Below are positions 1-9,515 of a stretch of 64,000 nucleotides of DNA, in pieces. The stretch spans positions 108,690-172,689 of the forward strand of contig DDRH01000044.1 in NCBI GenBank assembly GCA_002343075.1, in the 5' to 3' direction. Position 1 is the stretch's first letter. Each line of letters opens with the position of its first letter. The notes below the pieces were generated by a model, which worked only from the letters and a program-made list of their open reading frames with translations, ran no database searches and had not been told where the DNA came from. This DNA is from Phycisphaerales bacterium UBA2421 (GTDB taxonomy: Bacteria; Planctomycetota; Phycisphaerae; Tepidisphaerales; Tepidisphaeraceae). A program made the position numbers and the translations under genes.

Positions 1-953
1 AGCGAGATGGTGCTGCTGGCGGTCCCATTCGCTCCAAGCCCGCTGAACGCGGTACCGGAGATGGAGTAGGTCTTTCCGGCCTGGGCGCGGAAGCCGTTGT
101 AGTTGCCGTTGTTATCTCCAAGAAGCGCGAACGGCAGGATGCTTTCCACCTGCGTGCGGCCGTCGAATACAAACCGAACGCTCTTCACGCCCGTGTCCAC
201 ATTGGCTCGAATCGAGATGTTGCGGGTCGGCAGCGTGCTCAGCTTGATCGTGCGATCCGACGTGAAATTGCTGTAACCCGAGATCACCTGATTTGTATCA
301 GCATTGATCAGGCTATAGCTGGTGATCTTCACGTTACTACCGCTCGGCGGCGGGGGGTTGGGGTTCGGGTTGGTCGTTCCCGAGGTCGGGCTTTGCGGCA
401 ACGCCGGGTTCTGGCCGTTGACGCCATCTTTGAAAAGCACCAACCGATCAATGACATACGCATTCGATCGCGCAGAGATTTCCACGCTGTGCTGTCCCTT
501 GGACAGATTCACGCGATAATCTTCGAAGACATTGTGCCGAATCTCTTTGCGAGTGACATAAGTCCACTTCTTGTTTTCGTATGTGAACGCCTTGAACCAC
601 TGCCCGCCATCCACGCGGATGAAGACGTCGTTGAATTCCTTGTTGTCGCTGCTGGCGTTGTAGCTGCGCAGGTCGAGGTTGTAGGTACCGGCGTTGTTGA
701 TGTTGAAGTTGTACTTCAGGATGTTCCGGCCGGGGGTGCTGAAGTAGTTCGGGCCGTTCCACTTGTAAGCCGCCGAACCGGTGTAACCGGCGGGGCTGGT
801 CACGCGGGTCCAGCCGTTGGTCGGCTCGGATTCGATTTCAGCTACGGCCAGGCCGCCTGTTTCCTGAAAAACGCCGGCGAAAAGGGTGCGGCCCTCAAGC
901 GGCTCCATGCCGCGCGACACCGGCTTGGACTTGGCAAGTCGAGACTTAAACAA
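1..953 (-). CDS. LEPR-XLL secreted protein, carbohydrate-binding-like (3' end beyond window)
   Basis: The reading frame is open from 953 to the left edge, so the C-terminus is missing. The proposed start is a TTG at 953: the sequence GGAGGTG lies six bases before it, and the next in-frame ATG (908) has no ribosome site. The N-terminus is basic and carries MEPLEGRTLFAG at about residues 16-27, a LEPR-XLL-type motif typical of planctomycete surface proteins. It is followed by a beta-rich segment (about 28-160, Trp/Tyr/Asn-rich, resembling galactose-binding or CBM6-like modules), a Pro-rich linker (NPNPNPPPPSG), and a second beta-sandwich-like segment. No catalytic residues are visible in the part present. 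It is probably a cell-surface or extracellular carbohydrate-binding protein; the family of the second module is not recognised. Confidence 0.75.
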   Translation of the reverse strand, partial: MFKSRLAKSKPVSRGMEPLEGRTLFAGVFQETGGLAVAEIESEPTNGWTRVTSPAGYTGSAAYKWNGPNYFSTPGRNILKYNFNINNAGTYNLDLRSYNASSDNKEFNDVFIRVDGGQWFKAFTYENKKWTYVTRKEIRHNVFEDYRVNLSKGQHSVEISARSNAYVIDRLVLFKDGVNGQNPALPQSPTSGTTNPNPNPPPPSGSNVKITSYSLINADTNQVISGYSNFTSDRTIKLSTLPTRNISIRANVDTGVKSVRFVFDGRTQVESILPFALLGDNNGNYNGFRAQAGKTYSISGTAFSGLGANGTASSTIS

Positions 954-1163
954 ATGACACCTCCAGGTGCAAAAAAAGAAAAACAGGTTGACGGTTTACA
1001 GGCCCCCCAGGAACGCGATCGGGGAGGGTTTTCCTCGCCAGGTTCCCGAGTGGCAATGGGGCAAAATAGCGAACGCAGATTAGGACGCAACCCCAAAAGT
1101 CGTTGAAACAGATATTTTTTTTACCCACTTCCCCACTGAAAAGAGGCAGATTATGCGCCACGA

Positions 1164-2249
1164 TCAGAAAATTGTGTCCAGATTGACACTTCTAAACACC
1201 TCTGTCTGCGATACGCCCACGATACTCCCACCAGCCATGTAGATCCGATCGTTGACGATCCCGGCGAATCCCGCCCGACGCACCAGGGGCAGCGAGCTGA
1301 GTGACGACCACGAATTTGCGTATGGGTCAAATACCCGCACGGACTGCGATGCGACGTTGTGCGAGGTTTCCCCGCCGACGGTGATGATCTTCTTGTCAAA
1401 CACAAGCGTGGACGACAGTTGATGGCTGATCGCCGCCGGCACATCGGGCGCCGCGAACCATCGGTTTCTGTTTGGATTGTATCGGTGCACCAAGTCGAGG
1501 TTGACGGAGTTTGCCACCTCGCCCTTCTGGCCCCCGATGGCATAGATCTGACCATCGACCGCGGCGCCGGCGAGATGATTGCGCGGGTCGGGCATTCGAG
1601 CGATCACCTTGTATTCATTCGTGTCGATGTTAAACGACCACGTCTCGGCGAACTCGGCAGTGCGCGGCTTGTTGCGTCCTCCGAACAGGTAGACCATGTT
1701 CCCCGAGAGCACCGCTGCGTGGGCGCCGCGGGGCGACGGCATGTCCGGGCCGCGGGTCCATTTGTTGGTCTTGAAATTGTAAATCTGCACGGCGGCGGTG
1801 GCGGGACCGGGGTCGCGGCCGACGTACCCACCGAAGAAAAATGCGCGCGTCGCGGTGGTGATGATCGGGGTGTGTGTCGTATTGAACATCATGTCCGCGC
1901 CGCGCGACCATGTGTTTGTGGCCGGGTTGTAAATGTCCACGCGCGGGGTGGCTTCAAAACGCTGGTTGAAAAAGCCCCCGAACATGTAGAGCCTTGAACC
2001 GGACACCGCGCTGATGCCCTCCTCGCGCGCCTGCGGCGTATCGCCGACCTCGGTCCACTGCAGATTGGTCGAATTCGTTGTGGTCGCGTTAAACGCCTGG
2101 AACACCGCCGACTCGGCGACCGACGCGTCGCCACCAAGCGATTCAGCCGTGTGCTCGGTGCAGAAATGCCGCCGCGGTTCGAGACACTCCATGCCTTTGA
2201 ATTTTTTGTGAGAATGACTGAGTGCGACCAACGACATTGCTCTCTGCAT
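1164..2249 (-). CDS. Kelch-repeat beta-propeller protein with LEPR-XLL-like N-terminus
   Basis: 361 residues. The N-terminus has GMECLEPRRHFC at about residues 19-30, a LEPR-XLL-type motif, and no classical hydrophobic signal peptide. From about residue 70 to the end there are about six kelch blades, each with a GG doublet followed by a Tyr and Trp pattern (for example YMFGG, FFFGG, YLFGGR, YAIGG, IITVGG, YMAGG). Kelch propellers bind proteins or sugars; an enzymatic role cannot be inferred because no catalytic set is evident. It lies downstream of, and on the same strand as, the sorbosone-dehydrogenase-like gene (77 bp gap), so the two may be cotranscribed. The call as a kelch propeller is firm; its ligand is unknown. 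Confidence 0.85.
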   Translation of the reverse strand: MQRAMSLVALSHSHKKFKGMECLEPRRHFCTEHTAESLGGDASVAESAVFQAFNATTTNSTNLQWTEVGDTPQAREEGISAVSGSRLYMFGGFFNQRFEATPRVDIYNPATNTWSRGADMMFNTTHTPIITTATRAFFFGGYVGRDPGPATAAVQIYNFKTNKWTRGPDMPSPRGAHAAVLSGNMVYLFGGRNKPRTAEFAETWSFNIDTNEYKVIARMPDPRNHLAGAAVDGQIYAIGGQKGEVANSVNLDLVHRYNPNRNRWFAAPDVPAAISHQLSSTLVFDKKIITVGGETSHNVASQSVRVFDPYANSWSSLSSLPLVRRAGFAGIVNDRIYMAGGSIVGVSQTEVFRSVNLDTIF

Positions 2250-2326
2250 TCACCCGGCTCGCGGCAAAGCCCGGCAGGATAGCGGCATCCGTGCGGCTAA
2301 AAAAACTGTGGCCCGTCGCTCCGCGG

Positions 2327-5065
2327 TCAGACCAATTCGTCTAAATCGAGTCGCTCGGTGCTGAAGACCGGACCCGTCACCGGCGCGCGTGCGGCAAGCG
2401 ATTGGGCCGATCGCTTCTCGACCACCTGCACGTTCCGAATCACCAGAACCACATCCTGATGATCCACCGGGGTCGAAATGGCTTCCGAGCCGAGGATAAA
2501 CGCATTCGGCTCGACGGTTCCATCCGCCCGCCGATACGGATAAACGCGAATCTTCCGGCCGTTGGCACTGCTCGTGTCCCAAGTGTTTCGAGCGTCGTCC
2601 GAGTATGTCACGCGGTTGTTCCGCTGCGGCCAGACCGTGTAGATGCCGAATCGTGCGTTGCCGGGGTCAAGCTGATTCCAGCCGGTGTATGAGACATTCA
2701 CCGTCTGGCCGTTGCCGGAATTGGCGGTGAAGACCGAAGTCTGCGCGCCGGTGCCGGAGTCATACCAGCCCACATCCGTGACAAACGGGGAGGCGTTGGG
2801 GGCAAACACCGCCAGGGGTTCGATCGTCACCCAGCCCGGCCCGGCTTTCACAAACGCCTGTGCCTCGATTTCATCGTTTCCTGCCCTCGGCGGAAGCGGG
2901 ATATTTGCTTCAGCAGAATCGTTGTCGCCCACATCAATGTCCAGGTTGTAGGCGCTCAAGATCCGCTGCAATGAGGGCTCATTGGCATCTTCGAGTCCCG
3001 GGGTGGCAATTCCGCGCAGCGGGATGTTAAAAGTCGCATCGCCGGCGGTGTCGTTGCTCACAATTCGCAGCGACGAAGTTTTGATGCCGTTGGTCGTGCC
3101 GGTTGGCGCGCTAAAGTTGACGCGCAGAGTTACGCGCTGACCCGGGCCGAGGTCAAACGGCTGCGTCGGCGCGTCGAGAACCTGAAACATCGACGCATTT
3201 CCGCCCGACGGGAGAATGGATGCGATGGTCAAACCGCGCATTCCACGGTTCCAGATGCTGATGCTGCGCGACTTGGATGCTCCCCCGCCGCGCACGTCGT
3301 TGAACACAAGTTGCTCTTCAGTCGCGCGAACGCGGCGTCCTGAAAGCAGTCTTGCCTGGTCCGGGTGCAGGAGCGTGATGCTTGCCGCACCGTAGTCAGC
3401 TACATAGATATAACCCGTCCGCGGGTGCTGAATGATGTCGAGCGGGTCGACAAACTGCGTCAGACCCGTGAAGCCCGCTTCGCCCTTGGTGATGTTTCCC
3501 GCCGAGTCGCGTGTGAGCACGATAATGTTGTCGCCGGCGCTGTACTGTGCGACCATGATGGTGTTGTTCAGCCGCCGCCCAAACACGCTGCCCGAGAACT
3601 CGAAGATGCCGTTGGGCGAGATGTTGCGGCCAAACTCGTAAACAATGCCGCGATAGTTCGGATTCGGCTGCGTTCCCACCGGGTAGCTCAACACCTCGGC
3701 TTCATCCACGCCGGCAGTCGGATTTCCCCCGTTAAGGACGAACTCGCCGCGGGCGGGGTTGGGGTGACCGTAATAGCCGCCTTCTTCGATGAGATAAAGA
3801 TAGTCGTTAACAGTCGGGATGGCGGTCAGTGCAGGCGCGCCTCCCCCGGCGGGGGAGTTGCCGCCGGTGGCGCTGCTGTTGGTGGGCGCGTAGAGTTTTC
3901 CATCGCGGGTCCAGAGCAGGTCATACGCATTCCTTACACCGGTGGCATACAGCCGCACGGGAGCACCGTTGGCGCGCGGGTTGTACGACCCACCCACATC
4001 GGTCGTGCGCACATTCAGGGGCGAGGTGATGGCGGCGGTGTTGATCTGCAGAATGGCAGCACTCAGCAGGGTTTCTTCCCGCAAGCCCCACTGCGCATCG
4101 GGCGCGCCCTGGGCCGATTGACTGCCGACCGACACATACATCAGCCCGTCCGGACCGAACTTGGGTTGATTCGTCAGGTGATCGCGTGCCGAGCGTGGCA
4201 AGTTGAAGATGACCTCTGTATAGGTCTCCAGATTGCGGCCCGTGAGTTTGCTTATCTTCCCGGAGAAGTTGGTCGCTCCCTCAAGAACATTCTCGCCATG
4301 GCTTACCCAGAGAATCGGGCGGGTCTTGGTGGACGCTGGATCGAACGCGATGCCCGTGATGAGCCTCTCGCGACCGCTATGGGCGGTGCGGACAGTCTGG
4401 ATGGTCTTGCTGCTGCGGAAAGTACCGTCGGGGTTGAGGACATATCGTACGATCTGGCCGGTGCGGGTCGCCGCATAGAGTCGGTCGTCCGGGCCAATCT
4501 CCATCGCTGTCCACTGATATCCGACCGATGACGGAAGCGCAATCTTATTGAAGCGGACTGTCGGATCGGCCGCAGCTTCGGTTGGGCCGGTGGTGAAAAC
4601 GCTGGTGAATGGCGCGAATGACGCGCCGCTGGTGTCTTTTACGGCGCTGGTGACGTTGAATCGATACTGCGTGAGCGGGGCGAGCGGCGTGCGCGGGGTG
4701 AGGATGATGGCATCGCCCCCGCCGGTTGTGTTGACGTTGGCGGCGATGACGACACCGTCGCTGACGCGCGTGAGCGTGACGGCACCTGCAGTGCGCAATG
4801 AGGCATCGCTCACACCCGCGCCGACGTTGGGCAGCGACACATCGGCCTTCACCGCCGCCAGGGTGCTGGCACCCGTGCTGTTGGGCCGGGGTACAACCCC
4901 GCTGACGCTCGGCGTGCCGTTGGCGAAGATCACATTCACCCCGCTGGGGTCGATGCTGGGCACCGACGACGCGCCCGCGAGGAGTCGGCGGCCTTCTAGA
5001 TGTTCGAACATGTGTGAAGTCATATCACTCGACCGCCGGCCAAACCGGCAGCGCATAAAAGCCAA
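2327..5065 (-). CDS. Large LEPR-XLL protein with Big_5-like domain, sorbosone-dehydrogenase-type propeller and HYDIN-like domain
   Basis: 912 residues from a TTG at 5065, which has GAGGGG seven to eight bases upstream; ATGs at 5056 and 5023 are alternatives. MFEHLEGRRLLAG at residues 19-31 is the LEPR-XLL motif. Domains in order: an SbsA/Big_5-like Ig domain (about 40-160, ending in the TPLTQYRFNVTSAVKD style), a glucose/sorbosone-dehydrogenase-like beta-propeller (about 170-580, with GPDDRLYAATRTGQIVRY and IWVSHGE-type blades), an ASPM/HYDIN-like beta-sandwich (about 600-690, ending LRIVSNDTAGD), and a C-terminal beta-rich tail with a possible ligand-binding sandwich. This domain order is common in planctomycete surface proteins. 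Dehydrogenase activity is uncertain; a structural or adhesive role is equally possible. Confidence 0.8.
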   Translation of the reverse strand: MAFMRCRFGRRSSDMTSHMFEHLEGRRLLAGASSVPSIDPSGVNVIFANGTPSVSGVVPRPNSTGASTLAAVKADVSLPNVGAGVSDASLRTAGAVTLTRVSDGVVIAANVNTTGGGDAIILTPRTPLAPLTQYRFNVTSAVKDTSGASFAPFTSVFTTGPTEAAADPTVRFNKIALPSSVGYQWTAMEIGPDDRLYAATRTGQIVRYVLNPDGTFRSSKTIQTVRTAHSGRERLITGIAFDPASTKTRPILWVSHGENVLEGATNFSGKISKLTGRNLETYTEVIFNLPRSARDHLTNQPKFGPDGLMYVSVGSQSAQGAPDAQWGLREETLLSAAILQINTAAITSPLNVRTTDVGGSYNPRANGAPVRLYATGVRNAYDLLWTRDGKLYAPTNSSATGGNSPAGGGAPALTAIPTVNDYLYLIEEGGYYGHPNPARGEFVLNGGNPTAGVDEAEVLSYPVGTQPNPNYRGIVYEFGRNISPNGIFEFSGSVFGRRLNNTIMVAQYSAGDNIIVLTRDSAGNITKGEAGFTGLTQFVDPLDIIQHPRTGYIYVADYGAASITLLHPDQARLLSGRRVRATEEQLVFNDVRGGGASKSRSISIWNRGMRGLTIASILPSGGNASMFQVLDAPTQPFDLGPGQRVTLRVNFSAPTGTTNGIKTSSLRIVSNDTAGDATFNIPLRGIATPGLEDANEPSLQRILSAYNLDIDVGDNDSAEANIPLPPRAGNDEIEAQAFVKAGPGWVTIEPLAVFAPNASPFVTDVGWYDSGTGAQTSVFTANSGNGQTVNVSYTGWNQLDPGNARFGIYTVWPQRNNRVTYSDDARNTWDTSSANGRKIRVYPYRRADGTVEPNAFILGSEAISTPVDHQDVVLVIRNVQVVEKRSAQSLAARAPVTGPVFSTERLDLDELV

Positions 5066-5188
5066 CTTGTCCCCTCGCGGTTGATGAAAGGGACAACCAC
5101 TGAACGCTTGAAGCCCGGGGAAGATACTAAAATTCTAACCCAGTGACCAATGGTGATTCGATCTACTGAACGATCCCGGATGCACTTT

Positions 5189-5223
5189 CATTACACGCGA
5201 ACGCAAAATGCGGGGATGTAATG
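5189..5223. other. Imperfect hairpin in the divergent intergenic region
   Basis: CATTACA at 5189-5195 pairs perfectly with TGTAATG at 5217-5223. Nested inside, CGCA (5202-5205) and TGCG (5209-5212) pair around an AAA loop. It lies between the divergent starts of the propeller gene and the first EEP-fold gene, and has no T-tract on either side. It is therefore more likely an operator or a 5'-UTR structure than a terminator. No function can be assigned. Confidence 0.35.
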
Positions 5224-5307
5224 CCTGGCGCAACTGGCGCACTTGGGCTGAGCTGGCAATCGCGATATCAATCTGGGGGGCTTAAATCGACTGTATTATC
5301 GGAATTT

Positions 5308-7380
5308 ATGGTGATTCGCCGGCGGACATGCGGTATGGTGTCAAGGTTGCACTGCGCGCGGTCGGCCGGAGGCTTATTGAAACGATTCAGCCCATTTTTG
5401 CTCTGCCTCTCTCTCGCCGGCGCGGCGTTAGGGCAGGTTCGTGTCGTTAACTACAACACGCTGGACGGCCCGACGCCCGACGTACATGACAACAGTGCCA
5501 ATATGGCTGTCATTTTCTCGGCGATGGCATCGAACGCCGTCAATGGGATCGCTAAGCGCCCGGATTTGCTCATTCTTCAGGAGCAAACCAACGCATCGGC
5601 GGCGAATCTTGCCGCGACCTTAAACGCGCTGTTTCCCGGCGCGACGTACCTCGCCGTCACACCTGCCGGCCAGCCTGGGTCAAGCGATCCCCGCTTCATC
5701 GACCGGGGGGCTTTTGTGTACGACAGTTCCACCCTCACCGCGGTGACAGCGCCAGTCACCGTCTCGACCGGCGCTGTTCGACCCGTGATCCGCGGGCAGT
5801 TTCGGCCAGTCGGTTATTCATCCGCGCAGGCGAGCTTTTTCGCATATGGCGCACACCTCAAATCCGGCACCACCGTCGCCGATCGGGAAAACCGCGCCTT
5901 GCAAACATCTGTCATGCGCGCCAACGCTGATGCGCTGGGCAATGTCCACACGATTTTTGCCGGCGACTTCAACATGCAAAACAATCAGGAGCAAGGCTGG
6001 CTGAATCTCGTCACTGGTGCGGGTGCTGGGCTGGCGATCGATCCCCTGAACCCAACGAACGCGGCGCAAACCTGGAACAACAACGCCGCGTTTGCATCCA
6101 TCCACACACAATCCACCCGCACCAGCAGCACCCCCGACGGCGACGGTGGCGCGACCGGCGGAATGGACGACCGCTTCGACGTGCAGCTATCGTCCGCACC
6201 CTTCCACGACGGCGAGGGCCTTTCATACATTGCCAACAGCACGCGCGCTTTCGGCAACGACGGGCAACACTTTAATCTGGCAATCAATGCCAGCCCTACG
6301 ATTCCACTGGGCGCAACCGTCGCCAATGCGCTTTGGGATGCGAGCGACCACCTGCCTGTGGTCGCCGACTACCAGTTGCCAGCGCGAATGGCTGCCACCA
6401 TCAGCACGCCGCCTCCGCCGCAGATGATTGTGGGCGGGCAGTTTCCGGTCACGGTTAACGTGCGCAACACCGCACCGGTTGCCACCAGCAATGCCGCCGA
6501 CGAGTTGGACTATCAGTTGACAGTCGGCACGTTCTCAGGCTCATACTCGACACTCGCCACAACGCCCGGCAACGAGCACGCTTTTGAATTCTCCGCGACC
6601 AGTGTTGGCAACACCAGCCTCGTCGTGCCTGTCACGAGCAGCAGCCAGGGGGTGGAAGGCGGGGCGGCGAGCCTTACGCTTGCAACAACGGTGAAAGACC
6701 ACGCGCACCCAAGTTTTCTGCCGGGTTCGTCGGCACAGAATCTGACAATCGACTTCGGAATTCGCGGCCTAGGCGAAGCCGCTCCCGCCGATGTCGGAGT
6801 TGAGTTATACAACCGGACCGGCGCGTTTACTCCAGCATTCACCGCAGGGCTTGATCTTGATGCTGTCGATGGCAACGGCGATGTCGGCGCGTTGACGCTT
6901 GACGTTACGGTCGGCGGTACAGCCATCCCCGCGGGGCAAAGTCGTAGTGGAATGGCCTCATTCGCCGCCACCTCGGTTGGCGCGTATAGCGCTATCTACT
7001 CGCTGCTCACTTCCGACGAAGATCTTCCGGGGGCTACCTCGTTCGCTCCATTAACAGTTCAACTGTCGGGCCGCATCGCGCTGTTTGGCGATGCCACGCT
7101 CGACAACGCCGTGAATCTGGATGATTTCACCGCGCTCGCTGCGGCGTTCGGTGGCGCGAACCAGACCTGGCAAACCGGCGATTTCACCCACGACGGCTTG
7201 GTCAACCTTGACGATTTTACACTGCTCGCAGCACACTTCGGCGAAACGGCGATGATCCTGCCTCGTTCGGTACCGGAGCCATCGACCGCATCGCTGATAA
7301 TGGTGATGTCAATCCTGTCGCAATGCCGTACGCGTTGTTCAGCAGCCGCGGAGTGGCGACAGAGGGTTCGACGAGGTTGA
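5308..7380 (+). CDS. Secreted endonuclease/exonuclease/phosphatase-fold protein with dockerin and PEP-CTERM-like tail (copy 1)
   Basis: 690 residues from the ATG at 5308; another ATG at 5335 gives a more compact signal peptide and may be the true start. No good ribosome site marks either. After the signal peptide (hydrophobic FLLCLSLAGAALGQ) comes an EEP domain to about residue 360: LLILQEQ supplies the metal-binding Glu, AGDFN the Asp/Asn motif and SDHLPVVADY the Asp-His pair. A beta-sandwich region follows, then a dockerin-like pair of calcium loops (GDATLDNAVNLDDFTALAAAFG and its repeat, abbreviated here to their VNLDDFT cores), then VPEP and a hydrophobic stretch. The tail is odd: the helix is short, interrupted by RTR, and followed by a longer basic end than usual for PEP-CTERM. 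Likely exported and anchored via exosortase; the substrate (DNA, phosphodiester or lipid head group) is unknown. The next gene is a paralogue. Confidence 0.8.
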   Translation: MVIRRRTCGMVSRLHCARSAGGLLKRFSPFLLCLSLAGAALGQVRVVNYNTLDGPTPDVHDNSANMAVIFSAMASNAVNGIAKRPDLLILQEQTNASAANLAATLNALFPGATYLAVTPAGQPGSSDPRFIDRGAFVYDSSTLTAVTAPVTVSTGAVRPVIRGQFRPVGYSSAQASFFAYGAHLKSGTTVADRENRALQTSVMRANADALGNVHTIFAGDFNMQNNQEQGWLNLVTGAGAGLAIDPLNPTNAAQTWNNNAAFASIHTQSTRTSSTPDGDGGATGGMDDRFDVQLSSAPFHDGEGLSYIANSTRAFGNDGQHFNLAINASPTIPLGATVANALWDASDHLPVVADYQLPARMAATISTPPPPQMIVGGQFPVTVNVRNTAPVATSNAADELDYQLTVGTFSGSYSTLATTPGNEHAFEFSATSVGNTSLVVPVTSSSQGVEGGAASLTLATTVKDHAHPSFLPGSSAQNLTIDFGIRGLGEAAPADVGVELYNRTGAFTPAFTAGLDLDAVDGNGDVGALTLDVTVGGTAIPAGQSRSGMASFAATSVGAYSAIYSLLTSDEDLPGATSFAPLTVQLSGRIALFGDATLDNAVNLDDFTALAAAFGGANQTWQTGDFTHDGLVNLDDFTLLAAHFGETAMILPRSVPEPSTASLIMVMSILSQCRTRCSAAAEWRQRVRRG

Positions 7381-7526
7381 AGAATTCATGCGATGCATGA
7401 TTGCAGCGCTGAATCGAATGCAACAACGATCCCTCCGCCGCCGCTACGCGGCTTGGCGGTGCTTGTTCCGGTGGCACAGGTATTGTCATCTGTGTTACCG
7501 TTTCGTATTTGTCGTCTGGAGATTTC

Positions 7527-9515
7527 GTGTTGTACTTGAACATTAAAGCTACTTCTTTCCTCGCCGTCGCCATTCTCGCCGTGCCGGTGTTTGGTCAGTT
7601 GCGCATTGTGAGTATCAACGCCAGCAACGCCGAGCCTGCCGTCGCCAGCCCGCGCGCGGGGATGAACACCATCCTGGGAGCAATCGGCACGACCATCAGC
7701 GATGATCCGACGACACCGGGCAATACCGGCATTGCCAAGCCAATCGATGTGCTCTGCCTGCAGGAGTGGCACACCGCCGCCACCACGGGGGCGGGTTATG
7801 CGAACCTGCTCAATTCGATGTACGGAACGACGACTTTCTCTCACGGGACCTTGGCCGGCGCTACAACCGGTGCCGGCACGCAGGGAATCGTTTACAACAG
7901 CGCAACCGTTCAACTGATTCATGAAGTCGCCGTCGGCACCACCAGCAGCAGTGGCATGCCACGACAGCAGGTGCGACATCAACTGCGTCCCGTGGGATAC
8001 ACCGGCACAAACGCCGACATTTACATTTACAACGGACACTGGAAGGCGAGCAGCGGCGATCAGGCCCGCCGGTTGGTCGAAGCGCAAACAATCAAATCCA
8101 ACGCTGTCGGGCTTCCCGCCAACAGCAATGTGATCTACCTCGGCGACATGAATGTCTTCACCAGCACCGACAGCGGCTACGCTCACTTGCTCGCTGCGGG
8201 CACGGGCCAGGCGTTCGATCCAATCAGCACTCCCGGAAACTGGGATGGCTCGGCCGCTTTCCGCAACGTTCACACGCAATCGCCTTGGAACTCCAGCCTA
8301 AACCCCGGCTTTAATGGCGCCAGCGGGGGAATGGATAGCCGCTTTGATCAGCAACTCATCACCGGCAACCTCAACGATGGCGAAGGCGTTGCCTACATCC
8401 CAAACAGCTACTTTGTGATGGGCAATAACGGCTCGCATCAGCTCAACCAACCCCTTACCACTGGCACCGGTGCTGCGCCGGCGGTGCTCAACGCGCTGGC
8501 GAGCATTCTCGATCACCTGCCGGTCGTCGCCGACTATCAGTTGCCCGCGAAGATGAGCTTCTCCAAGTCCGCTGCCGAGCCGTCTGTTGTAATCGTCGGT
8601 GCCGCCGCGGGGGCGACGGTGCGCGTGCAGAATGTCGCGCCGACGCTCTTCACCAATGGTGCCGATGAACTCGATTACACCATCACCACCAGCGGCAGCG
8701 CGGCCGGGTCGTTTTCCAGCAACACCCTCGCCACAACCCCGGGCAACCAGCACAACATCACCATCAACACTGCCACCCCTGGCGTGAAATCGGCGACGGT
8801 CAACGTTGTGTCGTCGAGCCAGCAGGTAGAGTCGGGTACCGGCAGCGTGGGTGTCAACACAACCGTCCTCGCTCACGCCAATCCGAGCTTCGATTTTGCT
8901 GCAGCCCAAACCGTGCGGACCATCAACTTCGGCATTTACGGCCTGGGGCAAGCGGTGCCGTCGCAGGAAATCACTTTGAACAATCTCCAGCACGCTTCGG
9001 GCTTCACCGCGGGGCTTGATCTTGATTCTATCAACGGCTCAGGAGACACCGCGCAGCTAGCACTGTCGCTAGCGACCGGAGGCTCACCCATCTCGCCGGC
9101 CACCAGCCGCATGGGAACCGTATCGCTCTCTTCTCAGACGATTGGCCTGTTTTCGTCGTCCTACATTCTGAATACGTCAGACGAAAACCTTCCCGGCGCG
9201 ATCAATCTCTCGCCGCTGTCGGTCAACGTGACTGGCCGAATAGCCATCCCCGGCGATGCCACGCTCGACAACACCGTCAACCTCGATGACTTTACCGCGC
9301 TGGCAGCGGCGTTCGGATCATCGGGCCAAGCGTGGCAAACCGGCGACTTCACCCACGATGGAATCGTCAACCTGGACGACTTCACCATTCTCGCAGCCAA
9401 CTTCGGCTCTTCTGCGGCGCACCTGCCCCGGGGCGCGGTGCCCGAACCAGCGGGCGCGCTCGTCGCAGCAACGGCCGCAGCGCTTATCCTTCGACGTAGG
9501 CGCGCCGCCTTGTGA
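7527..9515 (+). CDS. Secreted endonuclease/exonuclease/phosphatase-fold protein with dockerin and PEP-CTERM tail (copy 2)
   Basis: The GTG at 7527 is preferred because GGAG (7518-7521) lies five bases upstream; a TTG at 7509 lacks a site. About 662 residues. Signal peptide (FLAVAILAVPVFGQ), EEP domain with LCLQEWH, YLGDMNV (the usual GDxN) and DHLPVVADYQ, then beta-sandwich segments, two dockerin-like loops containing VNLDDFT, and a canonical PEP-CTERM tail: VPEP, an Ala-rich helix and RRRR. The domain order and many phrases match the upstream gene, so the two arose by tandem duplication. The last 32 bp overlap the end of the convergent esterase gene. Expected to be an exported, exosortase-processed phosphodiesterase or nuclease-like enzyme. 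Confidence 0.83.
   Translation: MLYLNIKATSFLAVAILAVPVFGQLRIVSINASNAEPAVASPRAGMNTILGAIGTTISDDPTTPGNTGIAKPIDVLCLQEWHTAATTGAGYANLLNSMYGTTTFSHGTLAGATTGAGTQGIVYNSATVQLIHEVAVGTTSSSGMPRQQVRHQLRPVGYTGTNADIYIYNGHWKASSGDQARRLVEAQTIKSNAVGLPANSNVIYLGDMNVFTSTDSGYAHLLAAGTGQAFDPISTPGNWDGSAAFRNVHTQSPWNSSLNPGFNGASGGMDSRFDQQLITGNLNDGEGVAYIPNSYFVMGNNGSHQLNQPLTTGTGAAPAVLNALASILDHLPVVADYQLPAKMSFSKSAAEPSVVIVGAAAGATVRVQNVAPTLFTNGADELDYTITTSGSAAGSFSSNTLATTPGNQHNITINTATPGVKSATVNVVSSSQQVESGTGSVGVNTTVLAHANPSFDFAAAQTVRTINFGIYGLGQAVPSQEITLNNLQHASGFTAGLDLDSINGSGDTAQLALSLATGGSPISPATSRMGTVSLSSQTIGLFSSSYILNTSDENLPGAINLSPLSVNVTGRIAIPGDATLDNTVNLDDFTALAAAFGSSGQAWQTGDFTHDGIVNLDDFTILAANFGSSAAHLPRGAVPEPAGALVAATAAALILRRRRAAL

Noticed and set aside
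393..1106. A 237-codon plus-strand open frame over the first gene
   Set aside because: It is antisense to the LEPR-XLL gene, which has a motif, a ribosome site and sensible beta-rich modules; the plus-strand product has no family resemblance and low-complexity composition.
7472..7487. Sigma-54-like site before the second EEP gene (TGGCAC and TTG)
   Set aside because: The -12 element reads TTGTC rather than TTGC, losing the key GC, and no activator site or bound activator gene is evident.
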